Assembly (NCBI GenBank): GCA_038040325.1
Contig: JBBPIM010000005.1
Coordinates: 1 to 64,000 of the forward strand
DNA from: Mayfieldus profundus
GTDB lineage: Bacteria > Actinomycetota > Thermoleophilia > Solirubrobacterales > 70-9
Direction: 5' to 3'
DNA length: 64,000 bases
How positions within the stretch are numbered: the first letter of the stretch is position 1; every line of letters begins with the position of its first letter. This document shows, piece after piece, positions 32,754-42,359 of this stretch. Made by a program: the position numbers and the translations under genes. Under the pieces are notes generated by a model. That model was not told the origin of the DNA, ran no database searches, and saw only the letters and a list, made by a program, of their open reading frames with translations.

Positions 32754-33275
32754 TCAGCCGCGCCGCAGCTCGCGGAAAAGCAGCAGCCCGACCAGCGACT
32801 TCGCGTCGCTGCACTGCTCGATGGTCTCGTCGAGCTCGTCGAGGGGTATCTCGATCACCTCGATCCTCTCGCCCTCGTCGGGCTCGGGATCAACCCGGCG
32901 CAGGCCGCCGGCGATGAAGACGTGGACCCGCTCGTCGCTGAAGCCCGGGCTGGTGTAGATCCGCTTCAACTCGCGCCACTCGGAAGCCTCGACCCCCGTC
33001 TCTTCGAGCAGCTCGCGCTTGGCGCATTCGAGCGGCGACTCGCCCTCGACGTCCAACTTTCCGGCCGGAAGCTCTAGCAGCGCTTCCTCGCCGACCGCCT
33101 CGCGCGGCTGGCGGACCATGACCAGGTGCCGGTCGTCGTGGGCAACGACGGCGACCGCGCCCGGATGGGCGACCACCTCGCGCTCGGAGGTCGAGCCGTC
33201 CTCGTAGCGGATCTCGTCGATCCGCACCGAGACCATCTTGCCTTCGTGGGTGATGCGTGAGTTGATCCGCTCCAA
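32754..33275 (-). CDS. NUDIX hydrolase (ADP-ribose pyrophosphatase type)
   Basis: 173 residues if it starts at the TTG at 33275 (LERINSRITHEGKMVSVRIDE), which has GTAGGAG about 7 bases upstream and aligns with the usual N-terminal strand of the family. An internal ATG at 33236 is possible. The NUDIX box is GKLDVEGESPLECAKRELLEETG (residues about 86-108). It is the counterpart of Rv1700 between pyrG and xerD. Starts ten bases after the DUF3866 stop, so same unit. Confidence 0.9.
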   Translation of the reverse strand: MERINSRITHEGKMVSVRIDEIRYEDGSTSEREVVAHPGAVAVVAHDDRHLVMVRQPREAVGEEALLELPAGKLDVEGESPLECAKRELLEETGVEASEWRELKRIYTSPGFSDERVHVFIAGGLRRVDPEPDEGERIEVIEIPLDELDETIEQCSDAKSLVGLLLFRELRRG

Positions 33276-33285
33276 GGGTCGTCTC

Positions 33286-34308
33286 CTACCCGCGTGCCCG
33301 CGCGGCAAGCCCCCGCCCCGCCGCGAGGGGTGCCGCGAAGAACAGGCGATCCTCCTCGAGGTCGCGCCCCATCGTCCGTGCGGGGAGACCGCTTGCCGCG
33401 TAGCCGTCGAGGTCGGCCACCTGGGCGCGCAGGCTGTGCCGCCCGCCCAGCAACCGGTCGAGAGCGGCCGCCACCTCCCCCTCGTCCTCGGGAACCGGCA
33501 CCTCGACGCCGCCCAGCAGCAGCTCCAACACCGTTTGCGTGTGATGGCTGACCGTGCGGTGGCGCGGCCGGGGGTCCGCGCCGGAAAGGCGTGGGCAGAG
33601 CAGCGTCGGCATCCCCAGCGCCAGGGCAGCATGAGCGGCGTCCAGGACCGCCATGCCACCGTGGCCGTAGCGTGTCGCCGAGCCGAGGATCCCCGGGCCG
33701 GCGCCGACGATCGCCGCCTGCCAGCCGAGCCGGTGCGCGGCGGCGTCCAGCGCTCCGGCGATGCTGACAGCCTCGTGCTCGCCTCCGTAGGCAGGACCCG
33801 CTGTGACGTGGCCGTACAGCAGTCCCCGCTCGCGCAGCTCGGCCGCGTCGCGCGACAGCGACCCCGGCAGGGCCCCTCCCCCGGTCTGCACGTAGCCGAC
33901 CCGAAGCCCCGCCGAGAGCTGCTGGGCCGCCCACGCCGCCGGCGCGAGATGGCCGTGCAGCGGGACCACCAACACCGGTACCGAGGCCGCCTCCTCCTCT
34001 TCTCCGACCTCCTCGTCGGATCGCTCGACCGGCTCGACCGGGTGCTGGAGCGAGGTGTAGTTGAGCTTCATCACGTGCTGGCCCGACGCCCCGGGCCCGT
34101 CCAGGCCGCGGGTGAGGTTGACGTGGACGACGTCGAAACCACCCGAGCCCAGCCCGAGGTCGACCGCCTCGGTGTTGACGACGACCTCGTCGCCATCTCG
34201 GACCTCCCCGACGAGGGAAACGTCCGCCCAGGCGCGACGCCGTTCGCCGGAGACCTCGACCTCGAGCGGGTCCTCCGACACGACGACCCCGCGCCTCAGC
34301 TTCAACAT
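33286..34308 (-). CDS. DUF3866 family protein
   Basis: 340 residues, ATG 34308 overlapping the M20 peptidase stop (TGATG). Recognised by VVNTEAVDLGLGSGGFDVVH, SVPVLVVPLHGHLAPAAWA, RVGYVQTGGGALPG and VGAGPGILGSATRYGHGG. The family is restricted to Gram-positive genomes and has no assigned function; the glycine-rich segments suggest nucleotide or cofactor binding. Co-transcribed with NUDIX and M20 genes. Confidence 0.88.
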   Translation of the reverse strand: MLKLRRGVVVSEDPLEVEVSGERRRAWADVSLVGEVRDGDEVVVNTEAVDLGLGSGGFDVVHVNLTRGLDGPGASGQHVMKLNYTSLQHPVEPVERSDEEVGEEEEAASVPVLVVPLHGHLAPAAWAAQQLSAGLRVGYVQTGGGALPGSLSRDAAELRERGLLYGHVTAGPAYGGEHEAVSIAGALDAAAHRLGWQAAIVGAGPGILGSATRYGHGGMAVLDAAHAALALGMPTLLCPRLSGADPRPRHRTVSHHTQTVLELLLGGVEVPVPEDEGEVAAALDRLLGGRHSLRAQVADLDGYAASGLPARTMGRDLEEDRLFFAAPLAAGRGLAARARG

Positions 34309-35420
34309 CAGGCGGCCGTCGTCTCCCTGAGGATCGCCTCGCAGACATCGAGCATCTCGTCGAGCCTCGAAGCGGCGACGCTCTCCTCGGGAGTGTGGTT
34401 GGCCTCGGTGCCGTTGGCCAGCAGCACGCAGTCGAACCCGGCTGCGATCAGCGCGTTGGCGTCGCTGCCGCCCCCGGTGGCGACCGTGCTCACCTGGTGG
34501 CCACAGCTCTCCAGGGCAGCCGAGGCGACCCGCACCGGCGTCGCGCCGGCAGGGGTGCGGTAGCCGCGGAACAGCTCGGTGACCTCGACGTCGGCGTCGC
34601 AGCCATGCTCGCTCGCCGCCCAGGAGCACGCGTCCACCATGCTGCCGACCGTGGCGGCGGCGCGGTCGGGATCGACGCTGCGTGCCTCCCCCTCGATCCG
34701 GCAGCGCCCCGCGACGACGTTCGACGCCGAGCCTCCCTCGATGATCCCGACGTTCGCGGTGGTCTCCTCGTCGAGCCGCCCGAGCTCCATCGCCACAACG
34801 GCGACAGCTGCGGCGGCGATCGCGTTGTTGCCGTCCTCGGGCCGGATGCCGGCGTGGGCCTCGGCGCCCTCGAACTTCGCGCTGAGGCGCTGGTAGGTCG
34901 GAGCCGCGACGATCACCTCGCCGATCGGAGTGGCATGGTCGAGCACGAACCCGTACCCCGACCGCAGCGTCGATACGTCGAAGGCCTTGGCACCGCGCAG
35001 GCCGTCCTCCTCGGCGACAGTAAGCAGCAGCTCGATGCCAACCGGCGGCGGCACGTCGCGATGGCGGGCGGCCAGCTCCAGCATCACGGCCACGGCGGCC
35101 TTGTTGTCGGCGCCGAGGATTGTCTCGCCACGGCTGCGGTAGATGCCGTCGTCGAGTGCGACCTCCACCGGTCCTTCGTGGGGCACCGTGTCGAGATGGC
35201 CCGCGAACATCACCCAGCCACCGCCGGTGCCCGGCAGGCGCGCAACCAGGTTGCCGGCGCCGGCCCGGGCCGGCCCCGCCGCATCGTCCTCGCTGACCTC
35301 GACGCCGAGCTCGCGCAGCTCCGCCGCCACCGCGTCGGCAATCTCGCGCTCATCGCCGGTCGGGCTGGCTATTTCGCAGAGGCGGACGAAGCGGTCGTGG
35401 AGTCGCTTGTCGCTACTCAC
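34308..35420 (-). CDS. M20-family metallopeptidase (PepT/YgeY-like)
   Basis: 370 residues from GTG 35420. Di-zinc ligands are in MFAGHLDTVPH (His, Asp), GADNKAAVAV (bridging Asp), LTVAEEDGLRG (Glu pair), VLDHATPIGE (Asp) and NGTEANHTPEE (His). Full family length, so likely active as a tri- or dipeptidase, or amidohydrolase. First gene of the M20-DUF3866-NUDIX unit. Confidence 0.9.
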   Translation of the reverse strand: MSSDKRLHDRFVRLCEIASPTGDEREIADAVAAELRELGVEVSEDDAAGPARAGAGNLVARLPGTGGGWVMFAGHLDTVPHEGPVEVALDDGIYRSRGETILGADNKAAVAVMLELAARHRDVPPPVGIELLLTVAEEDGLRGAKAFDVSTLRSGYGFVLDHATPIGEVIVAAPTYQRLSAKFEGAEAHAGIRPEDGNNAIAAAAVAVVAMELGRLDEETTANVGIIEGGSASNVVAGRCRIEGEARSVDPDRAAATVGSMVDACSWAASEHGCDADVEVTELFRGYRTPAGATPVRVASAALESCGHQVSTVATGGGSDANALIAAGFDCVLLANGTEANHTPEESVAASRLDEMLDVCEAILRETTAA

Positions 35421-35437
35421 GGCCGCAACGCTATGAG

Positions 35438-35827
35438 CTAGTCGGTCCCGGCCGCATCGAGCGCGCGCTGGTGATCTGGGAAGTTCCGCATCTCCGAGAC
35501 GCGCTCGCCGGAGAACCGCAGCAGCCAGCCGATCGGCTGGTCGAACTCGACACCGCTCGCGCGGCCGCGAAAGTTCACCTGCCCCAAGAGAAGGAGGGAG
35601 CCGTCGGACAGCTCGCGGGACTCCTCCACAGACAGCTCCCAACGCTCGAACTGCTCGTCGATCTCGTCCATCCAGCGGCGTATCTCGTCGTAGCCCTGAT
35701 AGGTGGAGTTGGTCATCGCCGAGTGCAGCACCGCCTGCGGATCAATTGCCTCGCGGTCGATTTCCCTCACGCCGGCGTTCCATCGCTCGAACAGGTCGTG
35801 GATCAGCTCCTCGCGCTTGGAGGTCAC
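35438..35827 (-). CDS. SnoaL-like NTF2-fold protein
   Basis: 129 residues (HDLFERWNAGVREID, DEIRRWMDEIDEQFERWEL, GQVNFRGRASGVEFDQPIGW, RALDAAG). A small alpha+beta barrel used as cyclase, isomerase or ligand binder. Intact, unlike the fragments near 12.3 and 51 kb. No obvious partner; 17 bases upstream of the M20 gene on the same strand. Confidence 0.8.
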   Translation of the reverse strand: MTSKREELIHDLFERWNAGVREIDREAIDPQAVLHSAMTNSTYQGYDEIRRWMDEIDEQFERWELSVEESRELSDGSLLLLGQVNFRGRASGVEFDQPIGWLLRFSGERVSEMRNFPDHQRALDAAGTD

Positions 35828-36028
35828 GCCGCCAGTATCCCGCTGCCGGCGCCCGAGGGGGCGCCGAGGCTCAACAGCGCACTGGGAGGATTCCGGAACG
35901 CGCGGAGGCGGAAATCACCCTTGACTCGACCGAGGGGCGGCAGTAGGTTTTCGCAAGGTGCGGATTCGGGAGGACCCGGCCGCGCTTTAACCCGGCAACC
36001 AGCGGCAATGCCGCATAAAGGAGACCTG

Positions 36029-36649
36029 ATGGCCTGGCGAATGTCCGGAACCTACATTGCGACCTGCAACTGCAACTTGATCTGCCCCTGCCCCACCGAC
36101 GGACCCCCTACCAGCGAGGACGGCCAGTGCCGGGGCGTCGGCGTCTTCCACATCGCGGACGGCAACTTCGACGACGTCGACCTCTCCGGCGTGGATGTGG
36201 TTCTCGTCAACCTGTTCCCCTCGAATCTCACCTCCGGTAACTGGAAGCTGGGAATCGTGGTCGACGAGGACGCCTCGGATGAGCAGGCCGCCGCCGTCGA
36301 GCAAATCATCTCGGGCAAGGAGGGTGGCCCCTTCGGCGAATTCGCTGCGCTCACCGACGAGTGGCTCGGTATGGAGCGCGGCAGCGTCGGCTTCTCGAAC
36401 GGGGACCGACCCACCGGCTCGGTGACGGGGGTCGACTTCACCTTCGAGCCGCTGCCGGGTCCCGAGGGCAGCGACTCCCAGACCACCGTCAAGAACGCCG
36501 CATTCGGTTTCGCCCCGGAGTTCCGCGTCGGCAAGTCGTCGGGACACTTCAATGTCCAGGGGATCGAGTTCGACGCAATCTACGGCGAAACCGCCGACTA
36601 CGAGTTCGCAAGCGAGATGGAAGAAGGGGCGGCGCCCGGCCGCGGCTAG
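36029..36649 (+). CDS. DUF1326 family metal-binding protein
   Basis: 206 residues from ATG 36029 with AAAGGAG five bases upstream. N-terminal SGTYIATCNCNLICPCP gives four closely spaced cysteines, a soft-metal site. FTFEPLPGPEG, KNAAFGFAPEFRVG and SSGHFNVQGIEFDAIYGETADYE complete the domain. Partner of the downstream DUF2182 gene 16 bases on. Known co-occurrence of the two families suggests copper or other soft-metal handling; the exact role is unknown. Confidence 0.88.
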   Translation: MAWRMSGTYIATCNCNLICPCPTDGPPTSEDGQCRGVGVFHIADGNFDDVDLSGVDVVLVNLFPSNLTSGNWKLGIVVDEDASDEQAAAVEQIISGKEGGPFGEFAALTDEWLGMERGSVGFSNGDRPTGSVTGVDFTFEPLPGPEGSDSQTTVKNAAFGFAPEFRVGKSSGHFNVQGIEFDAIYGETADYEFASEMEEGAAPGRG

Positions 36650-36665
36650 CGCCACGGCGAGCCAG

Positions 36666-37520
36666 ATGGAGCTCGCAAGACTACCCCGCAGCACCGCCGA
36701 CCGCTCCAGGGTCGCGCTGATCGCGGCACTGTTCGTGCTCGCGTTCATCGGTTGGACGGTCACCGACGAGCGCATGCACGGCATGGACGCCGGCCCCGGC
36801 ACCGACCTCGGCGCGTTCGGCTTCTACATCACGGCCTGGGTGGTGATGATGGCCGCGATGATGTTCCCGTCGATCTGGCCGATGGTGGTCATCTACTCGC
36901 GGGTACAGCGGGGAAAGCAGGAGCGCGGACAGGATGTCCCGGTCGGCGCCACCGCGGTTTTCATCTCCGGCTATCTGATCACCTGGACCGCGGCGGGACT
37001 GGTCGGCTTTGCGGTATTCGAGGCCGCACGGTCCCTGTCGATCGACGCGCTCTCCTGGGACCGCGGCGGCCCCTACCTCGCCGGAGGCGTGATCGTGGCG
37101 GCAGCCGTCTACCAGCTCACACCGCTCAAGGACGTCTGCCTGAGCAAGTGCCGCAGCCCGCTGATGTTCGTGCTGACCTCCTGGCAGCCCGGTCGCCTGG
37201 GCGCACTGCGGATGGGGGTCGAGCACGGCGCCTGGTGCGTGGGGTGCTGCTGGGCGCTGATGGCGGCGCTGTTCGCGCTCGGCGTTATGAGCGTGGGCTG
37301 GATGGTGTTCATCGCGGCACTGATCGCGCTCGAGAAGCTGCTGCCGTGGAAGGCGGTTGCCAACCGCTCGATCGCGGTCCTGCTGCTGGTGCTCGGCCTC
37401 ACCGTGGCATTCGCGCCAGAGGAAGTCCCCGGCCTGACGCTCCCCGACTCCCCGGAGGCGACGCGCGCGATGCAGTCGATGGAGGGCGCCGCCATGGACG
37501 ACGACGCGATGAAGAGGTAG
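36666..37520 (+). CDS. DUF2182 integral membrane metal-binding protein
   Basis: 284 residues, six or seven helices. WVVMMAAMMFPSIWPM is the family signature. CLSKCRSPL and EHGAWCVGCCWALM supply cysteines within or beside helices. The C-terminus is Met-rich (MQSMEGAAMDDDAMKR), in keeping with copper binding. It forms a two-gene unit with the DUF1326 protein and probably makes a membrane complex with it. The pair is inserted, on the opposite strand, between conserved pyrG and NUDIX genes. Confidence 0.88.
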   Translation: MELARLPRSTADRSRVALIAALFVLAFIGWTVTDERMHGMDAGPGTDLGAFGFYITAWVVMMAAMMFPSIWPMVVIYSRVQRGKQERGQDVPVGATAVFISGYLITWTAAGLVGFAVFEAARSLSIDALSWDRGGPYLAGGVIVAAAVYQLTPLKDVCLSKCRSPLMFVLTSWQPGRLGALRMGVEHGAWCVGCCWALMAALFALGVMSVGWMVFIAALIALEKLLPWKAVANRSIAVLLLVLGLTVAFAPEEVPGLTLPDSPEATRAMQSMEGAAMDDDAMKR

Positions 37521-37650
37521 CGCGGGCGGGTCTAGAAGCCGTCGGCGCTCAGAACTGGTCCTCGCTGGACCACTGGAACGGGATGTCCTTGCTGGAGCGC
37601 CCGGCCCAGTCCCACGGTCAAACGAAGGCGGGTCGACCGAGGTGGCGCGG

Positions 37651-39342
37651 CTAGCCGGAGCGGCGAACGCCGATGTCCGAGCCCTCGGGCTCGGAGACCG
37701 CGTCGGCGTCTGCTTCGGGCTCTGCGGGGCGCTCGCGGGCGTGGCGCGCCGCCGCCCCGATGAAGTCGCGGAACAGCGGCTCGGGCCGGTTCGGGCGTGA
37801 GTTGAACTCGGGGTGGAACTGGGAGGCGACGAAGAACGGGTGGTCGGGCAGCTCGATCATCTCGACCAGGCGCTCGTCGGGCGAGGTCCCACCGCAGACC
37901 AGGCCCTCGTCCTCGAGCCGGCGCCGCAGCATGTTGTTGACCTCGTAGCGGTGGCGGTGGCGCTTGTAGATCACCGCTTCGCCGAAGATCTCACGCGCCC
38001 GCGTTCCATCGTGCAGCTTCACCGGGTCGGCGCCGAGCCGCATCGTGCCGCCCATCTCGGAGACCTCCTTCTGCTCGGGGAGCAGGTCGATCACCGGATA
38101 GGGGGTCTCCGGGTCGAACTCGGCCGAGTTGGCTCCGTCCAGCCCGGCAATGTTCCGTGCGAACTCGACCACGGCGATCTGCATCCCGAGGCAGATGCCG
38201 AGGTACGGGATCGAGCGTTCGCGGGCGATGCGCGCCGCCTGCACCTTGCCTTCGATGCCGCGCTCGCCAAAGCCGCCCGGGATCAGGATGCCGTCGACGC
38301 CCTCGAGGCGCTCCGGCTCGAAGTCCTCGGAGTCGACCAGCTCGACCTCGACGTCGACACCGTGGTGAAAGCCGCCGTGCTCGAGCGCCTCGATCACCGA
38401 CTTGTATGCGTCGGCGAGCCCGACGTACTTGCCTACCAGGGCGATCCGCACAGTGCCCTCGGCGGCATCTGCACGGCGCACCATCTCCTCCCACTCGGCG
38501 AGGTCGGGAGGCTCCGCCTCCATGCCGAAGTGGTCGAGCACGAGGTCGTCGACGCCCTCGGCGCGGAACACCAGCGGCACCTTGTAGATGTTGTCCACGT
38601 CGCGCGCCGAGATCACCGCCTCCTCGGGCAGGCTCGCGAACAGGGCGATCTTGCGCCGGATGTCGCGCCCCAGCCCGCCTTCCGAGCGGCAGACCAGCGC
38701 GTGCGGCTGGACGCCGATGCGGCGCAGCTCGTTGACCGAGTGCTGGGTTGGCTTGGTCTTCAGCTCGCCCGCATGGCCCACGTAGGGGACGAGAGTGAGG
38801 TGCACGAACATGCAGCGCTTCGGCCCGAGGTCCGTGTAGAGCTGGCGGATCGACTCGAGGAAGGGCAGCGACTCGATGTCGCCGACGGTCCCGCCGATCT
38901 CGGTGATCACGAAGTCCACCGCCTGCGACTCGGCGACGATCAGGATGCGGTGCTTGATCTCGTCCGTGATATGGGGGATCACCTGGACCGTTGCGCCGAG
39001 GTAGTCGCCGCGGCGCTCGCGCCTGATCACCGAGTTGTAGACCGCCCCGGCAGTGACGTTGGAGGCGCGGGAGGTGTTCTCGTCGGTGAAGCGCTCGTAG
39101 TGGCCGAGGTCGAGGTCGGTCTCGGCGCCGTCCTCGGTGACGAAGACCTCACCGTGCTGGAAAGGGCTCATCGTCCCGGGGTCCACGTTGATGTAAGGGT
39201 CGAACTTCTGCAGCTGCACGCGGAAGCCGCGACTGACGAGCAGGCGGCCGACCGAGGCCGAGGCGATCCCCTTTCCGAGAGCCGACACCACCCCGCCCGT
39301 GACGAAGATGAAACGCGTGTCGCCCTGCTTGGCTCTAGTCAT
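37651..39342 (-). CDS. pyrG: CTP synthase
   Basis: 563 residues. N-terminal synthetase domain (FIFVTGGVVSALGKGIASAS, QLQKFDPYINVDPGTMSPF, GGTVGDIESLPFLESIR) and C-terminal glutaminase (LIPGGFGERGIEGK, YLGICLGMQIAV with the Cys nucleophile, QFHPEF). Converts UTP to CTP with glutamine. A 25-residue acidic tail (EPEADADAVSEPEG) exceeds the usual end. Start overlaps the stop of the MraY-like gene by 8 bases. Confidence 0.97.
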   Translation of the reverse strand: MTRAKQGDTRFIFVTGGVVSALGKGIASASVGRLLVSRGFRVQLQKFDPYINVDPGTMSPFQHGEVFVTEDGAETDLDLGHYERFTDENTSRASNVTAGAVYNSVIRRERRGDYLGATVQVIPHITDEIKHRILIVAESQAVDFVITEIGGTVGDIESLPFLESIRQLYTDLGPKRCMFVHLTLVPYVGHAGELKTKPTQHSVNELRRIGVQPHALVCRSEGGLGRDIRRKIALFASLPEEAVISARDVDNIYKVPLVFRAEGVDDLVLDHFGMEAEPPDLAEWEEMVRRADAAEGTVRIALVGKYVGLADAYKSVIEALEHGGFHHGVDVEVELVDSEDFEPERLEGVDGILIPGGFGERGIEGKVQAARIARERSIPYLGICLGMQIAVVEFARNIAGLDGANSAEFDPETPYPVIDLLPEQKEVSEMGGTMRLGADPVKLHDGTRAREIFGEAVIYKRHRHRYEVNNMLRRRLEDEGLVCGGTSPDERLVEMIELPDHPFFVASQFHPEFNSRPNRPEPLFRDFIGAAARHARERPAEPEADADAVSEPEGSDIGVRRSG

Positions 39343-40177
39343 CGACCCTGCCCAGCGAGTCTAGAGATCGCAGGGGCGGAACGTTCTCGATCGTCTTGGA
39401 GATCGAGCGGAACTCGCCGTACAGCGTCAGCGCGGCGACGACGGCCAGCGCCACCAGGCGGCCGGTCTCGTCCAGCGTGGTGAGCAACCAGACGCCGGCG
39501 ATCGCCCCGACCAGGTTGGACCCGGTGTCGCCGAGCATCGCCCGCTCCCGAAGGGTGAACCAGGCGCCGACCAGGACCGGCCCGACGAAGATCCCCAGCA
39601 GCTCCAGCGGCCCCGCCGTCCACGCGCCGAGACAGAGCCCGGCGCCGAGCAGCACCAGCGCCTTCTCGGCTCTCCCGGGGCGCAGGTCGAGCAGGTTGAA
39701 GAGGTTGGTGGCGAGGATCAGCAGCGCCACGTCGGCGATGTACTCGAAGGACTCCAGTCCGCGGCCGCTGACCACATACGCGGCCAGCGCCAGGGCTCCG
39801 ATGGCCTTGATCGCCCCGGTCGAGAGTCGCCCCGCCCGCAGCGCCCGGGCGTGGCCGCGCCAGCCCCGCGGTGCGTCGCCGCGGGTCCCCTGGCCCAGCG
39901 AGTCATCGAGGAATCCGAGGAAGGCGACGCCGAGAACGTAGGTGATCCAGCGCCGCAGCTCCGGATCCAGCAGGTCGAGGTCGGCGCGGTCGTCGAGGAA
40001 GGCGAGGGGAGCCAGCGCGACCAGCGCCGTGGTGGCCAGCACCGCACCGAGCGGGAAGGCCAGCGTACGGCCCCGGTAGTTCTCCCGCACCAGACCTGCG
40101 TCGGCCAGGCCCCTGACCCCGGCGGGGACCATCAGCACCGCAAGGGCGAACGACAGCGGCAGGCCGATCCAGTCCAT
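39335..40177 (-). CDS. MraY/WecA-like phospho-sugar transferase
   Basis: 280 residues, about nine helices. Cytoplasmic loops carry GFLDDSLGQG (Asp-Asp) and LILATNLFNLLDLRPGR plus MLGDTGSNLVGAIAG (G-D-x-G), the PNPT-superfamily signatures. Transfers a phospho-sugar to polyprenyl phosphate. Shorter than MraY (about 360), so more like a teichoic or exopolysaccharide initiator. It occupies the slot between steB and pyrG. Confidence 0.82.
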   Translation of the reverse strand: MDWIGLPLSFALAVLMVPAGVRGLADAGLVRENYRGRTLAFPLGAVLATTALVALAPLAFLDDRADLDLLDPELRRWITYVLGVAFLGFLDDSLGQGTRGDAPRGWRGHARALRAGRLSTGAIKAIGALALAAYVVSGRGLESFEYIADVALLILATNLFNLLDLRPGRAEKALVLLGAGLCLGAWTAGPLELLGIFVGPVLVGAWFTLRERAMLGDTGSNLVGAIAGVWLLTTLDETGRLVALAVVAALTLYGEFRSISKTIENVPPLRSLDSLGRVDD

Positions 40178-40186
40178 TCGGCGGGG

Positions 40187-41080
40187 TCAGCCGCCGGCGC
40201 CCGTGCCGGACGGTGACCGGGGCGAGGGCGTGAGCAGGTCGGGCAGCAGGCGATCGGCGGTGTCCTTGGTGCCGAAGTTGCCCTCGGCGCCGAGCAGGGC
40301 GAAGATCAGCGCGACCTGGCCGGACACGCGGTCGAGGTCGTCCACGGTGGAAAGATCATGCGCGGAGAAGAAGCCGATCGAGGACGGCTCGGTGTCGGTG
40401 TCCTCCACCCCCACACCGGTTGCCCCCGCCGCGACGGCACCGTCCAGCAGCCCCGCCTCGAGGTTGTTGGCCGCGACACGGTCCTCGGCGTCCAGCTCGG
40501 GCTGCTGGCGAACGACGATCAGGGAGTCGATGTCGCCGAAGCGACCGCTCGCCCGCGAAAGCAGGTCGCTGCGAACCCGGTCGACCAGGTTGCCGCCCAG
40601 CACGATCTGGCGGCCCACCGCCTTGCCCAGGGCCTCGGCCGTGTCGGGATTGACGTCGACGTCAGCGAACCGGGATCCCTTCAGGTCCGAGGCGAGGCCC
40701 CCGAGATCGGGTGGCTCTCGCACCACTGCGACCGAGGTAAGCCGCGCGCCGCTCGGCTGCAGGGAGGTCTCGATCTCGCCGGAAAGGTCGTCGGGGAGGC
40801 CGCCCAGCGCCAGCACCCCCACCCGCCGGCCGGTCAGCCTGCCTCCGGCCAGCACGGGATAGACACGCTCGCCGAACTCTTCCGATCGGGCCAGCTCGGC
40901 GGCCAGGTCGTCGGCCCGCTGTCGAGCCGCCTCGAGGTCGCCGGTGAGGCTCTCCTCCAGGTTCCTCGAAGTGTTGGAGACGACATCGTCGCCGAAGCCG
41001 ACGCCGATCAGGATCCCGATCGCGAGGGCGAGAAAAATCGCGGCGAGCGATGCCGCGTGGTAGCGGGCGCTGTACCCCAT
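40187..41080 (-). CDS. steB: SteB/MctB-like septum-associated or copper-transport protein
   Basis: 297 residues with one N-terminal helix (SLAAIFLALAIGILIGVGFG) and a coiled-coil start to the extracytoplasmic part (EESLTGDLEAARQRADDLAAEL). Belongs to the family of Corynebacterium SteB and Mycobacterium MctB (Rv1698). SteA/SteB affect cell division; MctB affects copper level. Position next to SteA favours the division role. 22 bp downstream of steA. Confidence 0.82.
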   Translation of the reverse strand: MGYSARYHAASLAAIFLALAIGILIGVGFGDDVVSNTSRNLEESLTGDLEAARQRADDLAAELARSEEFGERVYPVLAGGRLTGRRVGVLALGGLPDDLSGEIETSLQPSGARLTSVAVVREPPDLGGLASDLKGSRFADVDVNPDTAEALGKAVGRQIVLGGNLVDRVRSDLLSRASGRFGDIDSLIVVRQQPELDAEDRVAANNLEAGLLDGAVAAGATGVGVEDTDTEPSSIGFFSAHDLSTVDDLDRVSGQVALIFALLGAEGNFGTKDTADRLLPDLLTPSPRSPSGTGAGG

Positions 41081-41102
41081 GACGGGGGAAGGCTAGAGAA
41101 CG

Positions 41103-42293
41103 CTAGAGGCCGAGAAGAATCTTCAGCTTCAGCCAGAGCAGGTCCACGAAGTCGCCCAGGTCACGGGAGGTGAGCACGATGATGATCAGCAGCACGGCGA
41201 AGGCGCTCATGAACAGGGCCATGTGGCCCAGCGCCATGCCCGGGTTGTAGAGCCTGCTCACCCCCTTGGCGTCCACCAGCGTCTCGCCGATACGCAGACG
41301 CGTCAAAAACGTGGAGGACATCCCGTCGCGGTTCTTGTCGAGGAACTCGATCAGGTTGAAATGGGCACCGACGCTGACGATCAGCGCAGCTCCCTTCTCG
41401 AACGCCATCAGCATTGCCACGTCCTGGCTGGTCCCGCCGACGGGGACGACCGTGTGGCCAAGGCCGAGGTCGAGCAGCCGCTGGCGCCCCGGGGCGCGCC
41501 CGTCCGGATAGGCGTGGACGATCAGCTCGGCGCCGCTTCGCAGCGCCGCGTCGCTTGCTGAATCCATGTCGCCGAGCACGACGTCCGGCTGCAGCCCCGC
41601 CTCGAGGATCGCGTCGGCGCCGCCGTCCACACCGACCAGCAGGGGCCTGACGTCGCGGATGTAGGCGCGCAGCGCCTGCAGGTCGCGCCGGTGGGTGGTG
41701 CCGCGCACGACGATCAGCGCGTGGCGGTCGCGGAAGGTGGTGCGGGTCACCGGGAACTCGATCGCACCGGCAAGCAGCTCGCCCTCGTGGCGAAGGTGGG
41801 CCATCGTGTTCTCCGCGAATGCGGCGAGCGCCTCGTCGATCTCCTCGCGCTGGCGGTCGAGACGCTGGGCGAGGTCGTCCGCCTCCAGCACCGTGCCGGT
41901 CACCACCTCCTCGCCCTCGCGGATCACCGTGCCCCCATCGATCGTCAGCGAGTCTCCGTCGCGCAGCAGGTCGAACAATGGCGCCCGCGGCGCGTCCACG
42001 AGGTGAATGCCCGCGCGTGTGAGCAGCAGCGGGCCCGCATTCGGGTAGCGGCCGTTGGTGGAGTCGGAGACGTTGATCACTGCGCGAACCCCGGTCGCGA
42101 TCAGCTCCTCGGCGGCGATGCGGTCGATGTTCGTGTGGTCGATCACCGCAACGTCCTGCGGTCGCAGCCGCTTGACGAGGTCCTTGGTCTTGTGCCCGAG
42201 CCGCGCAGTTCCGTGGATGCGCGATTCCTGTGCGTCGCCGTTGCGGCGCGAGAGCAGGGTGCGTCCGAACCTGCGGCGACTGGCGGTGGCCAC
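41103..42293 (-). CDS. steA: SteA-like cytokinetic-ring protein
   Basis: 396 residues. The centre resembles thiamine pyrophosphokinase (LLVGVDGGADAILEAG, PDVVLGDMDSASD), followed by GTSQDVAMLMAFEKGA and a C-terminal helix (MALFMSAFAVLLIIIVL). This layout is that of SteA (Rv1697), which recruits SteB to the septum. Between recN and steB in the conserved block. Confidence 0.86.
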   Translation of the reverse strand: MATASRRRFGRTLLSRRNGDAQESRIHGTARLGHKTKDLVKRLRPQDVAVIDHTNIDRIAAEELIATGVRAVINVSDSTNGRYPNAGPLLLTRAGIHLVDAPRAPLFDLLRDGDSLTIDGGTVIREGEEVVTGTVLEADDLAQRLDRQREEIDEALAAFAENTMAHLRHEGELLAGAIEFPVTRTTFRDRHALIVVRGTTHRRDLQALRAYIRDVRPLLVGVDGGADAILEAGLQPDVVLGDMDSASDAALRSGAELIVHAYPDGRAPGRQRLLDLGLGHTVVPVGGTSQDVAMLMAFEKGAALIVSVGAHFNLIEFLDKNRDGMSSTFLTRLRIGETLVDAKGVSRLYNPGMALGHMALFMSAFAVLLIIIVLTSRDLGDFVDLLWLKLKILLGL

Positions 42294-42359
42294 GGGCTCA
42301 GGTTAGGTGAACGAGCCGAACAGCGCTACTGCATGCGAAAACTGAACGCGAAGCTGACG

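Noticed and set aside
37521..37650. Possible gene between DUF2182 and pyrG (minus-strand WAGRSSKDIPFQWSSEDQF)
   Set aside because: Frame is interrupted by stops on both sides and too short to assign; no family recognised.
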